From assembly GCA_050299335.1 (NCBI GenBank), contig JBNKVT010000051.1, forward strand, positions 62,001 to 126,000: a DNA stretch of 64,000 nucleotides. The letters are read 5' to 3'. This stretch comes from JBNKVT01 sp050299335. Lineage in GTDB: Bacteria; Pseudomonadota; Alphaproteobacteria; Rhodobacterales; Rhodobacteraceae. The notes beneath the pieces are model-generated. The model was not told the origin of the DNA, did no database searches, and worked only from the letters and a program-made list of their open reading frames with translations. Shown in pieces: positions 16,767 to 25,784 of this stretch (position 1 is the stretch's first letter; every line of letters starts with the position of its first letter). Made by a program: the position numbers and the translations under genes.

Positions 16767-18266
16767 ATGAGCGGTCTGGCGCGCGCGCGCGTGCCGAAAC
16801 TCTGTCTCGAAACGCTCGCGGACCTGCCCGAGACGATCTCGCGCCCGCGCTACGACCGCAGTTCGCTGACACCCGGGATCGTCCATATCGGCCTTGGCAA
16901 TTTCCACCGGGCACATCAGGCATGGTACCTGCACCGACTGATGCAGCAGGGCCTGGCGCACAACTGGGCGATCATCGGTGCCGGGGTGAAATCCTACGAC
17001 ATCGCCATGCGCGACAGATTGCTTGCCCAGGACTGCCTGACCACCCTGATCGCGCTCGATCCCTCAGGTTCCTCCGCCGAAATCATCGGCCCGATGATCG
17101 ATTATCTGCCAGTCGAGTCAGGCAATGGCCCCCTGATCCGGACCATGTCCGATCCCCGGATCCGTATCGTCTCGCTAACGGTGACCGAAGGAGGCTACTA
17201 CACCGATCCGACGTCCGGCCACTTCGATGAAGCGCATCCCGATATCCGCCACGACGCCGCGCATCCCGACACGCCCCGTACCGCCTTCGGAGCCATGGTC
17301 GCGGCAATGAAGGCGCGTCGTGCCGCCGGAATAGGCCCTTTCACGGCCCTGAGCTGTGACAACCTTCAGGGCAATGGCGCCATCCTGCGTCGCGCCGTCG
17401 TGTCTCTGGCCCGCCTCTGTGATCCCGGCCTCGCCGACTGGATCGACAGCGCGGGCGCCTTCCCCAATTCCATGGTCGACTGCATCGTTCCCGCCACCGG
17501 TCCTGAGGAACTTGCGCTGGCAAGGCAGATAGGCATCGACGATGCCAGCCCGGTCACCCACGAGAATTTCCGGCAATGGGTGATCGAGGACGAGTTTTGC
17601 GCCGGAAGACCCGATTGGGATCGTGTCGGGGCCACCTTTTCGAACCGGGTTCACGATTACGAAGCGATGAAAATCCGCGTTCTCAACGGCGGCCACCAGG
17701 TCCTGGCCAATGCCGGTGAAATCCTGGGCCATCCGACCATTGCCGACTGCATGGCCGATCCGCTTCTCGCCGCCTTCTTCCGCAAGGTCGAGGCCGAAGA
17801 GATCCTGCCCCATGTCCGGACGGTCCCCGATATCTCGCCCCGGGACTACCTGCGCCTGATCGAAACCCGCTTTTCCAACCCCGCGATACGCGACACCACC
17901 CGCCGCGTCGCCTTTGACGGCGCGGCGCGCCATGCCGGATTTATCCTGCCGGTCCTGCGCGACGCCCTCGCCGCCGGCGGCCCGGTGAGCGGTCTCGCAC
18001 TGGTCGAAGCGCTCTGGGCACGAATGTGCGCCGGAACACGCGAGGACGGGTCCGGCATCGCCCCCAACGATCCGAAATGGGAGACTCTGCGCAGCACCGC
18101 CGTGCAAGCCCGCGACGCGCCCGACGCCTGGCTGGCGCTGTCACAGGTCTATGGCGACCTCGCCGGGGCGGCAGCCTTTGCCGACGCCTTCGCCGACTGG
18201 TTGCGCCTGATCTGGTCTGAGGGCTGCGCACAGGCATTGAGGGCCTATCTCGGGAACCGGATATGA
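16767..18266 (+). CDS. mtlK: Mannitol 2-dehydrogenase (polyol-specific long-chain dehydrogenase)
   Basis: 499 aa, normal length for the family. The N-terminal NAD-binding part has GIVHIGLGNFHRAHQAWYLHRLM (residues 35-57). The active-site segment has YEAMKIRVLNGGHQVLANAGEI near residue 300, giving the Lys, Asn and His triad of this family. It oxidises D-mannitol (and often D-arabinitol or sorbitol) to the ketose. GGAGG lies 5 nt before the ATG. It closes the polyol operon, matching imported hexitol with its first catabolic step; a ketose kinase is not present in the window. Confidence 0.93.
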   Translation: MSGLARARVPKLCLETLADLPETISRPRYDRSSLTPGIVHIGLGNFHRAHQAWYLHRLMQQGLAHNWAIIGAGVKSYDIAMRDRLLAQDCLTTLIALDPSGSSAEIIGPMIDYLPVESGNGPLIRTMSDPRIRIVSLTVTEGGYYTDPTSGHFDEAHPDIRHDAAHPDTPRTAFGAMVAAMKARRAAGIGPFTALSCDNLQGNGAILRRAVVSLARLCDPGLADWIDSAGAFPNSMVDCIVPATGPEELALARQIGIDDASPVTHENFRQWVIEDEFCAGRPDWDRVGATFSNRVHDYEAMKIRVLNGGHQVLANAGEILGHPTIADCMADPLLAAFFRKVEAEEILPHVRTVPDISPRDYLRLIETRFSNPAIRDTTRRVAFDGAARHAGFILPVLRDALAAGGPVSGLALVEALWARMCAGTREDGSGIAPNDPKWETLRSTAVQARDAPDAWLALSQVYGDLAGAAAFADAFADWLRLIWSEGCAQALRAYLGNRI

Positions 18267-18288
18267 TCCTATCTGTCTCCGTCGAGAT

Positions 18289-18307
18289 GGCCCCGGCGAC
18301 CGGGGCC
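18289..18307. terminator. Hairpin between mtlK and rmlA 3' ends
   Basis: GGCCCCGG and CCGGGGCC form an 8-bp stem with loop CGA between two convergent genes. There is no clear T tract. A bidirectional terminator role is inferred from position. Confidence 0.5.
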
Positions 18308-18367
18308 TTGGCGAGTATTGGCAAAACGGACCGAAGTGGCGGCAAATCGCCGGACCAATGCCGTCGA

Positions 18368-19240
18368 TTACCGGACAAGTGACCTGAGGTAGTCGCCATA
18401 CCGCGTCGACGGCATCCGGTCGGCCAGGTCCTTCAGCCTTTCCGCGTCGATAAAGCCGCTGAGATAGGCGACCTCCTCGGGATTGCCGACCTGCAGGCCC
18501 TGGCGCTCGGACAGGGTGCGGACGAAATTGCCCGCATCGAGCAGGCTCTCGAACGTGCCGGTATCGAGCCAGGCATAGCCGCGCCCCAGCATCCCGGCCT
18601 CCAGAAGCCCGTCATCGAGGTAATCCTGCAGCAACGAGACGATCTCCAGTTCGCCTCGCGCCGAGGGGAAGATCTTCCGCGCCCGCTTCGGGGCCGAACC
18701 GTCGAGGAAATATAGCCCGGTCACGGCGAATTTCGACCGCGGGATTTCGGGCTTCTCGACCAGCGAGACCACCCGTCCCTCCGCGTCGCACTCGACGACA
18801 CCGTAGCGCTCGGGGCTGCTGACGCGGTAACCGAATATCCGGCCACCCACTGTCAGACCTGCCGCGTCGCGCAAAAGCGCCGAGAGCCCCTGGCCGAAGA
18901 AGATATTATCGCCGAGCACCATCGCCGATCCTGCGCCTGCCAGAAAATCCTCAGCCAGGAGATAGGCTTGCGCCAGCCCCTCGGGCTTTGGCTGCACGAT
19001 CCATGTAAAGGTCAGCCCCCATTGGCTGCCATCGCCGAGCAGTCGCTGGAACTGGGGCTGGTCGAGGGGCGTGGTGATGATGGCGATCTCTCGGATCCCC
19101 GCCAGCATCAGCGCCGTCAGAGGGTAGAAGATCATCGGCTTGTCATAGACCGGCAAAAGCTGTTTCGAGACCCCTTGCGTGACCGGATGGAGCCGCGATC
19201 CGGTGCCTCCGGCCAGAATGATGCCCTTTCGCTCGGTCAT
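18368..19240 (-). CDS. rmlA: Glucose-1-phosphate thymidylyltransferase
   Basis: 290 aa. Nucleotidyltransferase signature KGIILAGGTGSRLHPVTQGVSKQLLPVYDKPMIFYPL (residues 4-40), then VQPKPEGLAQAYLLAEDFL and MVLGDNIFFGQGLSALL. It makes dTDP-glucose from glucose-1-phosphate and dTTP, the first step to dTDP-L-rhamnose. It is last in the transcript rmlC-rmlB-rmlD-rmlA and its start overlaps rmlD by 4 nt. Confidence 0.96.
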   Translation of the reverse strand: MTERKGIILAGGTGSRLHPVTQGVSKQLLPVYDKPMIFYPLTALMLAGIREIAIITTPLDQPQFQRLLGDGSQWGLTFTWIVQPKPEGLAQAYLLAEDFLAGAGSAMVLGDNIFFGQGLSALLRDAAGLTVGGRIFGYRVSSPERYGVVECDAEGRVVSLVEKPEIPRSKFAVTGLYFLDGSAPKRARKIFPSARGELEIVSLLQDYLDDGLLEAGMLGRGYAWLDTGTFESLLDAGNFVRTLSERQGLQVGNPEEVAYLSGFIDAERLKDLADRMPSTRYGDYLRSLVR

Positions 19241-20091
19241 GATCCTGCTCCCACCCGGCCTGCAATCTGAGCCAGTGCCGCTTGCCAGTCAGGGCGGTCG
19301 AGGCCAATATCCCGCGTGAAGCCCGAACAATCGAGACGCGTATCGAGCGGGCGGCGGGCCTTGTTGGGAAAATCCGCCGTGGCGATGTCGCGGATTTCGG
19401 TCCCGAACCCGGCCGTTTGGCAAATCTTCCGGGCAAAATCGGCGCGGCTGATGTCGGGCGCGCCGGAGAAATGCACGATGCCGGACAGCTCGGGGGTCGC
19501 CCCGAGCCGCTCGGCGATCCGGATCGCCGCCTCGGCAAGGGCGCGCGCCGGGGTCGGCCCGCCGATCTGGTCGGCAACGACGTCGATCCGGTCTTGCTCT
19601 CCGGCGCGGCGCAGGATCGAAGAGACGAAATTCGCGGCACCTTCAGAGAACAGCCAGCCGGTTCTGATGATGGCATACCGTCCGCCCTCGGCCGCCACGG
19701 CAATTTCGCCGGCAAGCTTGCTGCGGCCATAGGCGTTGAGTGGCGCGGGCGGAGAGGACGGACCATAGGGCGCACCGCCCTGACCGTCGAAGACATAGTC
19801 GGTCGAGATCGTGACGAAAGGAATGTCGCGTTGCGCCGCTGCCCGGGCCATCGCGGCGGGAGCGGCGGCGTTCACCCGAAAGGCCTGGGCCTCGTTGTCC
19901 TCGGCGCCATCGACATCGGTATAGGCCGCGGCATTGATGACCCAATCGGCCCTGCTCTCCGCGATCCGGGCGGCACAGGCCTCGGGGTCGCTCAGATCGG
20001 CGGCTTCGCGGCCGAAACAGGTCGCGTCGGGCAGGCGCAAGGCCAGCACCCGCGCCAGTTGTCCGGTCCGCCCGAAGATCAGCGCGCCCAT
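19237..20091 (-). CDS. rmlD: dTDP-4-dehydrorhamnose reductase
   Basis: 284 aa from ATG 20091; the frame continues upstream inside rmlB but homologous sequence begins MGALIFGRTGQLARVLALRL. The nucleotide-binding motif GRTGQLA and the catalytic LNAYGRSKLAGE (YxxxK) are visible, plus FVTISTDYVFDGQGGAPYG. It performs the last, NAD(P)H-dependent step to dTDP-L-rhamnose. The start overlaps rmlB by 13 nt. Confidence 0.94.
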   Translation of the reverse strand: MGALIFGRTGQLARVLALRLPDATCFGREAADLSDPEACAARIAESRADWVINAAAYTDVDGAEDNEAQAFRVNAAAPAAMARAAAQRDIPFVTISTDYVFDGQGGAPYGPSSPPAPLNAYGRSKLAGEIAVAAEGGRYAIIRTGWLFSEGAANFVSSILRRAGEQDRIDVVADQIGGPTPARALAEAAIRIAERLGATPELSGIVHFSGAPDISRADFARKICQTAGFGTEIRDIATADFPNKARRPLDTRLDCSGFTRDIGLDRPDWQAALAQIAGRVGAGS

Positions 20092-21125
20092 GCCAGGCCC
20101 TGTCGTTCCGGCGCGTCCCGCCCGCCGATCAGCGGTCGCCACCAGTCCTCGTTGTCGAGATACCAGGCCACCGTCCGGTCGAGCCCCGCCTCGATCCCGG
20201 TTCGTGCCCGCCATCCCAGTGCGGCTCGCAGGCGCGACGGATCGATCCCGTATCGCCGGTCATGGCCGGGACGGTCGGGGACATGACGGATCGTCTGCGC
20301 ATAGGGCGCAGCACCGGGGCGGCGGCGGTCGAGAATGTCGCAGATCTGGCGGACCAGATCGAGATTGCTCCGCTCGGTCTCGGCCCCGATCACAAACCGC
20401 GCCCCCGGTTCGGCCCGCTCGGAGCAGAGCAGCAGCGCCTCGGCATGATCCTCGACATGCAGCCAGTCGCGGACTTGGCCCCCGTCGCCATAGACCGGGA
20501 TCGGTCGTCCGGCGAGGGCGTTGAGAATGGTGACCGGGATCAGCTTTTCGGGAAACTGGTAGGGTCCGTAATTATTCGAGCAATTGGTGATGACCACCGG
20601 CAACCCATAGGTTGTGCCCCAGGCCGCTGTCAGATGATCGGCGGCGGCCTTGGAGGCCGCGTAGGGCGAGCGTGGAGCATAGGCCGAGGCCTCGCTGAAC
20701 CGGTCTTCGGCCCCGAGGCTGCCATAGACCTCGTCGGTCGAGACCTGCAGGAACCGGAAATCCGCGGGCCTTCCCTGGTCATGCCAGTATTGCAGCACCG
20801 CCTGCAAAAGTGTCGCGGTTCCGGAGATATTTGTCGATACGAAGGCCTCGGGCCCGTCGATGGACCGGTCGACATGGGTCTCGGCGGCGAGGTTCAGGAC
20901 CCGGTCCGGGCGGTGGCGGGCCAGAATCGCGTCCAGCGTCGCCCGGTCGCGGATATCTGCCTTTTCGAATGCGTAGCCGGGACTATCGGCAACCATGGCG
21001 ACATTGCGCGGATCTCCGCCAAGGCTCAGCCGGTCGAGATTGACCACCTCAATCCCCCGCGCCACGGCCAGCCGCACCAGCGCCGAGCCGATGAACCCGC
21101 AGCCGCCTGTAACCAGAAGCTTCAT
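20079..21125 (-). CDS. rmlB: dTDP-glucose 4,6-dehydratase
   Basis: 348 aa from ATG 21125 (MKLLVTGGCGFIGSALVRLA). Extended SDR: Rossmann motif GGCGFIG, NLAAETHVDRSIDGPEAF, STDEVYGSLG, and the catalytic SPYAASKAAADH. It converts dTDP-glucose to dTDP-4-keto-6-deoxyglucose. The open frame extends to 21308 but that part overlaps rmlC and lacks the fold start. Confidence 0.96.
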   Translation of the reverse strand: MKLLVTGGCGFIGSALVRLAVARGIEVVNLDRLSLGGDPRNVAMVADSPGYAFEKADIRDRATLDAILARHRPDRVLNLAAETHVDRSIDGPEAFVSTNISGTATLLQAVLQYWHDQGRPADFRFLQVSTDEVYGSLGAEDRFSEASAYAPRSPYAASKAAADHLTAAWGTTYGLPVVITNCSNNYGPYQFPEKLIPVTILNALAGRPIPVYGDGGQVRDWLHVEDHAEALLLCSERAEPGARFVIGAETERSNLDLVRQICDILDRRRPGAAPYAQTIRHVPDRPGHDRRYGIDPSRLRAALGWRARTGIEAGLDRTVAWYLDNEDWWRPLIGGRDAPERQGLAWAR

Positions 21126-21688
21126 GGCGCGACCGGCCCGGTAAACGGGGTCACGAAATCCTCCATGGCCACGGCAGCGGCGTCCTTGGGCGACAGGACG
21201 GGCGGGTGATCGAGCTCCCAGTCGATCCCGAGGGACGGCGAATCCCAGTGCACTGCCCCATCGGCCTCGGCGACGTAATGGGCCGAGCAGAGATACGAGA
21301 CCTCGCAATCAGGCGCGCGGGTGACAAAGCCGTGCAGGAACCCTTCGGGGATCAGGAGCTGCGCCGGATCGTCGGCGCTGAGCTCGATCCCGATCCAGCG
21401 CCCGTAATCGGGCGAGTCCCGGCGGATATCGACCACAACATCGAAAATGCGCCCCCGCACGCAACGCACCAACTTGGTCTGCCCATGGGGCGGTGCCTGG
21501 TAATGCAGCCCCCGTAGTGTGCCCGGCCGCGCCGAGATCGACAGGTTCTCCTGCACGAACTCGACAACGATCCCGGCCGCGCGAAACCGCGCGCGGTTCC
21601 AGGTCTCGCGGAAACTGCCCCTGTCATCTGAGATCACGTCCGGGGTCAGAAGCTTTACGCCGGCGAGGGATGTTTCTTCTATCTGCAA
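21122..21688 (-). CDS. rmlC: dTDP-4-dehydrorhamnose 3,5-epimerase, probable TTG start
   Basis: 188 aa if started at TTG 21688 (MQIEETSLAGVKLLTPDVISDDRGSFRETW), which matches the usual RmlC N-terminus. An in-frame GTG lies 9 nt upstream; ATG starts exist only much farther upstream, in sequence that shadows the divergent gene. Cupin signature SISARPGTLRGLHYQAPPHGQTKLVRCVRGRIFDVVVDIRR carries the catalytic His, and LLIPEGFLHGFVT follows. It epimerises C3 and C5 of the keto sugar. It heads the rmlC-B-D-A transcript and overlaps rmlB by 4 nt. Confidence 0.92.
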   Translation of the reverse strand: MQIEETSLAGVKLLTPDVISDDRGSFRETWNRARFRAAGIVVEFVQENLSISARPGTLRGLHYQAPPHGQTKLVRCVRGRIFDVVVDIRRDSPDYGRWIGIELSADDPAQLLIPEGFLHGFVTRAPDCEVSYLCSAHYVAEADGAVHWDSPSLGIDWELDHPPVLSPKDAAAVAMEDFVTPFTGPVAP

Positions 21689-22008
21689 GGTCCCCACAAC
21701 TTCGACAAGTCCCGGACAGACGCCGCAGCGACCGGGCGGTGTTTCGCCTACAAGACCCTGTAGCATTCGCAACCCGTCTTGCCTACCGCCAACGGGTGGC
21801 GGAGCGGAGCTCCCGGCAAAAGGGAGGGATAGAATAACCGCCGGAATGCGCGGACCCCATGTGCGAACCCGGCATCGGGGCAGACTTGTATCACCGCCGA
21901 AAGGATGGCATGCCCACCAGGTTGCAAAGAATAGGCATTCCAGGCTCCCAGCCCGGCATGCCTCAGGAAATTCCGGCGGTTTGCATGCGGGTCCTCGAAA
22001 CAACGCGA
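21689..22008. other. Divergent intergenic region rmlC / TPR-GT2 gene, 320 nt
   Basis: Separates rmlC from the divergent glycosyltransferase. Open frames cross it on both strands but I see no start with a ribosome site, so the true 5' end of the glycosyltransferase might lie somewhat upstream of 22009 (other ATGs at 21859 and 21985). No clear promoter. Confidence 0.35.
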
Positions 22009-23919
22009 ATGAGCGCGCGCCGTCTGAGGTCGAGATTGCGGCGCGGCCGGCATTGGGTGGTGCGGCATGCCCTGTCGCTCGGAGACGCCGCTCGGACCGC
22101 GCCGGCCGATCTGCAGGTGCTTGAGCACCGTGTTGCCGCGAAGCCCGGAAACCGGCGCGCCCGCCTCGATCTGTCGCGCGCACTTGCCCGGCTCGGGCAT
22201 GTCGCGGCAGCCATCGAGACGCTGCGCCCCGCTCTTGTCCGATATCCGCGGGACCGGAGAATCCTGCTGCGTCTCGGCACTCTGCTCGCAAGGGACGGGC
22301 AACTGGCAGAAGCGGAAGAGCAGCTGGAGGCTGTGCTGGCAGCGGGACAGACTGACTGGCGGGTATATGCCGAACTGGCGTCGGTGCAGCAAAAGCTGGG
22401 AAAGAACGCCGACGCGCAGGTGAACATTTTGACAGCGGACAGGCTTGCCAATGGGCCGTCTGTCTGGCTTGCGCAACTCCTTGACGGTCTCGATCAGTCC
22501 GACCGTGCCCTTGCGCGTCTTCGTCTGGCCCCGGAGGACGAGCAGCGCCAGCCCCCGAACCGGATCTGGGAGAGCCGCCAGTTGGACCGGCTGGCCCGAC
22601 CGGAAGCGGCCGCGGAGATTCTGAACGGTGCGGTCCGCGATCATCCCGCCAATAGCGAGTTGCGCTTCGGTTTGGCGCGGCAATCGGCCGAAGCCGGTCT
22701 CTGGCGCGTCTGCTGCGCGGCCCAGATCGACGCCCTCAGGGTGGCCGCCTCGGAAAGTGGGCTGTGCCTGTCCGGACTGGCAGAGCAGGGACAAGTGACC
22801 GCCGCGCTGGAGAATCCCGCCAGGGCCGAGGCCTATAGCCGCCCTCTTCGCTTTCGGCTCTTCAGTCATCTGAGGGCGCATAATCTGGCCGACGAATTGC
22901 TCGGGGTCGTCGGCGATGCCGCACCTGGCATCGACCCGTCTGGCCCGCAGCCCTTTCAGGTGACCCCTGTCTTCGGCCCCGACCGGCTGGAAGGTCCGCT
23001 GGCGCGAACCGACCGGCTGCTGTCGGTGATGATCCCGGTCTATAATGTCTCGAACCCGAAATGGCTTTCCGCCGGGATCGAAACGGTCCTGGCCCAGGCG
23101 CCCGGGCCGGATCAGGCGGAAATCATCATGGTCGATGACGGCTCGACCGATCCGACCGCCCGCGAAATCGCGGCGCGCTTCGCGCCGCGCCTGACCTATC
23201 GCCGGAACGCCAACAATCTCGGGCTGGTGGGCAACCACAATCATTGCCTGGCTTCCGCCAGAGGTGAATTCGTGCATGTCTTTCACCAGGATGACGAGAT
23301 CGCTCCTGGCTTTTACGACGCGCTTCTCCCTTCCCTGTCCCGCGACTCGTCGCTGAGCGCCGCGACATGCCGCAGCTGGTACATGGACGAGGCCGGCAGC
23401 CGGGTCTATCCCTATTCCCGCCTGCGGGCCGATCCCGGTCCGGCAGAGCGTCTGGTCGAACGTTTCAGCCTCACGCAGCGTTTCGAGTTCTCCTCGGTGA
23501 TCTCGCGCCGCAGCGCCGCCGAGGCGGTCGGCGGCTTTTCCCGCGCGCTGGTCTATGGCTTCGACTGGGACATGTGGAGCAAGCTCGCCGCCCATGGGCC
23601 GGTCTGGTACCATCCCGACACGCTGGGCGGCCTGCGGGTTCATTCACGGTCGGCGACCTACGGGATCGAGGTGTTCGACCGGGTCCGCGATCTGGTCTGC
23701 GTCGGCTATCGCGTCGCCACGCGCCTGCCGCCTGAACATCGCCGCGCCGCGCTGATCACCAATCTCGGTCATTACCTGCACCACTGGTGGCATTGGTCTT
23801 CCAGGGCAACGGATACCTCGCAATCGGACGCGCGCGACCGCGTGATCGGTTTTTTGACCGAGGGCTGGGCCGACGACGACGTCCGGACCTGGGCCATCGG
23901 ATCGCTTGGATCGCAGTAG
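22009..23919 (+). CDS. Glycosyltransferase family 2 protein with N-terminal TPR-like domain
   Basis: 636 aa from ATG 22009 (in-frame ATGs at 21985 and 21859 are alternatives; none has a good ribosome site). Residues about 30-330 are Ala/Leu-rich helical repeats in TPR style (ARLDLSRALARLGHVAAAIETLRPAL, ILLRLGTLLARDGQLAEAEEQLEAVL). From about residue 335 a GT-A domain appears: LLSVMIPVYNVSN, IIMVDDGSTDPTAREI, HVFHQDDEIAPGFYDAL, SVISRRSAAEAVGGF, YGFDWDMWSKLAAHG. The DxD-type acidic cluster (QDDE) should bind the metal-nucleotide sugar. It is divergent from rml genes, suggesting a rhamnan or O-antigen-like product; specificity is unknown. Confidence 0.85.
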   Translation: MSARRLRSRLRRGRHWVVRHALSLGDAARTAPADLQVLEHRVAAKPGNRRARLDLSRALARLGHVAAAIETLRPALVRYPRDRRILLRLGTLLARDGQLAEAEEQLEAVLAAGQTDWRVYAELASVQQKLGKNADAQVNILTADRLANGPSVWLAQLLDGLDQSDRALARLRLAPEDEQRQPPNRIWESRQLDRLARPEAAAEILNGAVRDHPANSELRFGLARQSAEAGLWRVCCAAQIDALRVAASESGLCLSGLAEQGQVTAALENPARAEAYSRPLRFRLFSHLRAHNLADELLGVVGDAAPGIDPSGPQPFQVTPVFGPDRLEGPLARTDRLLSVMIPVYNVSNPKWLSAGIETVLAQAPGPDQAEIIMVDDGSTDPTAREIAARFAPRLTYRRNANNLGLVGNHNHCLASARGEFVHVFHQDDEIAPGFYDALLPSLSRDSSLSAATCRSWYMDEAGSRVYPYSRLRADPGPAERLVERFSLTQRFEFSSVISRRSAAEAVGGFSRALVYGFDWDMWSKLAAHGPVWYHPDTLGGLRVHSRSATYGIEVFDRVRDLVCVGYRVATRLPPEHRRAALITNLGHYLHHWWHWSSRATDTSQSDARDRVIGFLTEGWADDDVRTWAIGSLGSQ

Positions 23920-24148
23920 AACCGTGGCACGGACCGCGCCCCTATCGTCCTTAAATACATCCACGCCGCCTGACACGCCAGTGACGCTGCGTCCGCGCGG
24001 CCAACGCTTTCTCCGGCGGAGATGACACCGGTCTGTCGGGTATTATCCGGCGCGCGGGGTTTTGGCGGTTCCACATAGCCTCTTCGTGCTCTAAGAACCG
24101 TTCGAAAGGCCCGGTTCAACGCGGCCTCAGTGACTCGGGAGGAGAAGG

Positions 24149-25060
24149 ATGCAGGAAAAGGCAGCGTGGATTGCCGTCGACTGGGGGACATCGAACCTGC
24201 GTCTCTGGGCGATCGACGGGACTGGCGCGGTGATCGCCACCCGGACCGGGAGCGAGGGCATGTCGCGGCTGTCGCCGGAAGGGTTCGAGCCGATGCTGCT
24301 GGACAAGGCCGCTGACCTGCTTGCGGACGATAGCCGGACCGAGGTGATCGTCTGCGGCATGGCCGGTGCGCGCGGCGGCTGGCGCGAAGCCCCATACCGG
24401 CCCGTCCCCTGTCGGCCGGCGGGTCAGGAGGCCGTGACGGTGCCGACCACCGATACGCGCCTGGCCGTACAGATCCTGCCCGGCTTGTCCCAGGCGGCAC
24501 CCCCGGATGTCATGCGGGGCGAAGAGACCCAGATCGCCGGTTTTCTCGCCGGGTTTCCCGATTTCGACGGTACGCTCTGCTTGCCGGGGACCCATACCAA
24601 ATGGGTGCGGGTCAGCGCCGGCGAGGTGGTCGGGTTCCGGACCTTCATGACCGGCGAGATCTTTGGCCTGCTGTCCGGCCAGTCGGTGCTGCGCCATTCC
24701 CTGACCGGCGACGGACTGGAGCCCGAGGCGTTCCTCGAAGCGGTCTCCGATGCCCTGTCGAAACCCGAAAACACCGCCGCCGCGCTGTTTTCCATCCGCG
24801 CCGGATCGCTGCTGACCGGCCTTTCGCCACAGGCTGCCCGGGCCCGTCTCTCGGGACTGCTGATCGGTATGGAACTGGCCGCCGCCCGACCCTGGTGGCT
24901 GGGAACCCGGCTGGCGCTGATCGGCGCCGACACACTGACCGGGCTCTATCACGACGCGCTCGCCGCCCAGGGGCTGGAGGCCGAAACCCATTCCGGCGAC
25001 CGGCTGGTGCTCGCCGGACTGAGCGCCGCCAGAACCGCCTTGAAAGGACCTGGACGATGA
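24149..25060 (+). CDS. dgoK: 2-dehydro-3-deoxygalactonokinase
   Basis: 303 aa. The ATP-binding N-terminus WIAVDWGTSNLRLWAIDGTGAVIATRTG and the later LCLPGTHTKWVRVSAGEVVGFRTFMTGEIFGLL are DgoK signatures. It phosphorylates 2-keto-3-deoxygalactonate (KDGal) at C6 in the De Ley-Doudoroff galactose route. GGAGGAGAAGG lies immediately before the ATG. It overlaps dgoA by 4 nt, so the two are translated together. Confidence 0.95.
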   Translation: MQEKAAWIAVDWGTSNLRLWAIDGTGAVIATRTGSEGMSRLSPEGFEPMLLDKAADLLADDSRTEVIVCGMAGARGGWREAPYRPVPCRPAGQEAVTVPTTDTRLAVQILPGLSQAAPPDVMRGEETQIAGFLAGFPDFDGTLCLPGTHTKWVRVSAGEVVGFRTFMTGEIFGLLSGQSVLRHSLTGDGLEPEAFLEAVSDALSKPENTAAALFSIRAGSLLTGLSPQAARARLSGLLIGMELAAARPWWLGTRLALIGADTLTGLYHDALAAQGLEAETHSGDRLVLAGLSAARTALKGPGR

Positions 25061-25674
25061 GCCGCAACATTATCGCCATCCTGCGCGGTGTGCGCCCCGA
25101 CGAAGCCACAGGCATTGCCGCCGCGCTGATCGAGGCTGGGGTCGACCGGATCGAGGTGCCGCTGAACTCGCCGGACCCACTGGCCTCGATCTCGGCCCTG
25201 GTCTCCGCCTTCGGCGCGACGGCGGTGATCGGCGCCGGGACGGTTCTGTCGGTCGCCGATGTCCGGCAGGTCGGGGCGACGGGGGCCAGGCTGATCGTGT
25301 CGCCCGACACCAACCCCGAGGTCATCGCGGCAACCGCCGCCGCCGGAATGCTGTCCTATCCGGGCGCCATGACGCCAAGCGAATGCTTCACGGCGCTGCG
25401 GGCCGGGGCCACCGGGCTGAAACTCTTTCCGGGCTTCCTTGCCGGACCCGAGGGGCTGAAGGCGATGCGTGCGGTGCTGCCGCCAGATTGCGAAGTCCTT
25501 GCGGTAGGCGGCGCGGGGCCGGAGAATTTCGCGGAATGGGCCAAAGCCGGTGCCTCGGGCTTCGGCATCGGCTCGGCGATCTACAGGCCAGGCGACACGC
25601 CGGAGACGGTTGCGGCCAAGGCCCGGGAGATCACCGCCGCCTATGACCGCGCCATGGGTGCCGGGAACGCCTGA
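25057..25674 (+). CDS. dgoA: 2-dehydro-3-deoxy-6-phosphogalactonate aldolase
   Basis: 205 aa from ATG 25057. Class I aldolase of the KDPG/KDPGal family: IAILRGVRPDEATGIAAALIEAGVDRIEVPLNSPDP, then VIGAGTVLSVADV, LIVSPDTNPEVI, and the Schiff-base Lys in ATGLKLFPGFLAGP. It cleaves KDPGal to pyruvate and glyceraldehyde-3-phosphate. Galactonate dehydratase, galactose dehydrogenase and a transporter are not next to it, so the feeding genes must lie elsewhere. Confidence 0.94.
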   Translation: MSRNIIAILRGVRPDEATGIAAALIEAGVDRIEVPLNSPDPLASISALVSAFGATAVIGAGTVLSVADVRQVGATGARLIVSPDTNPEVIAATAAAGMLSYPGAMTPSECFTALRAGATGLKLFPGFLAGPEGLKAMRAVLPPDCEVLAVGGAGPENFAEWAKAGASGFGIGSAIYRPGDTPETVAAKAREITAAYDRAMGAGNA

Positions 25675-25784
25675 CGGCAGATCCGGGCCCTGTATCCTTC
25701 CGGCGAAGTCGGGCTGGATACCCGCTCCTCGACACGCGGATGGGACTCCGTTCCACACATCGACCCGAACGCCGAAGGGGCACC

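Noticed and set aside
21748..23643. 631-residue minus-strand frame opposite the TPR-GT2 gene
   Set aside because: No recognisable domain; the plus strand carries a clear GT-A domain over the same interval.
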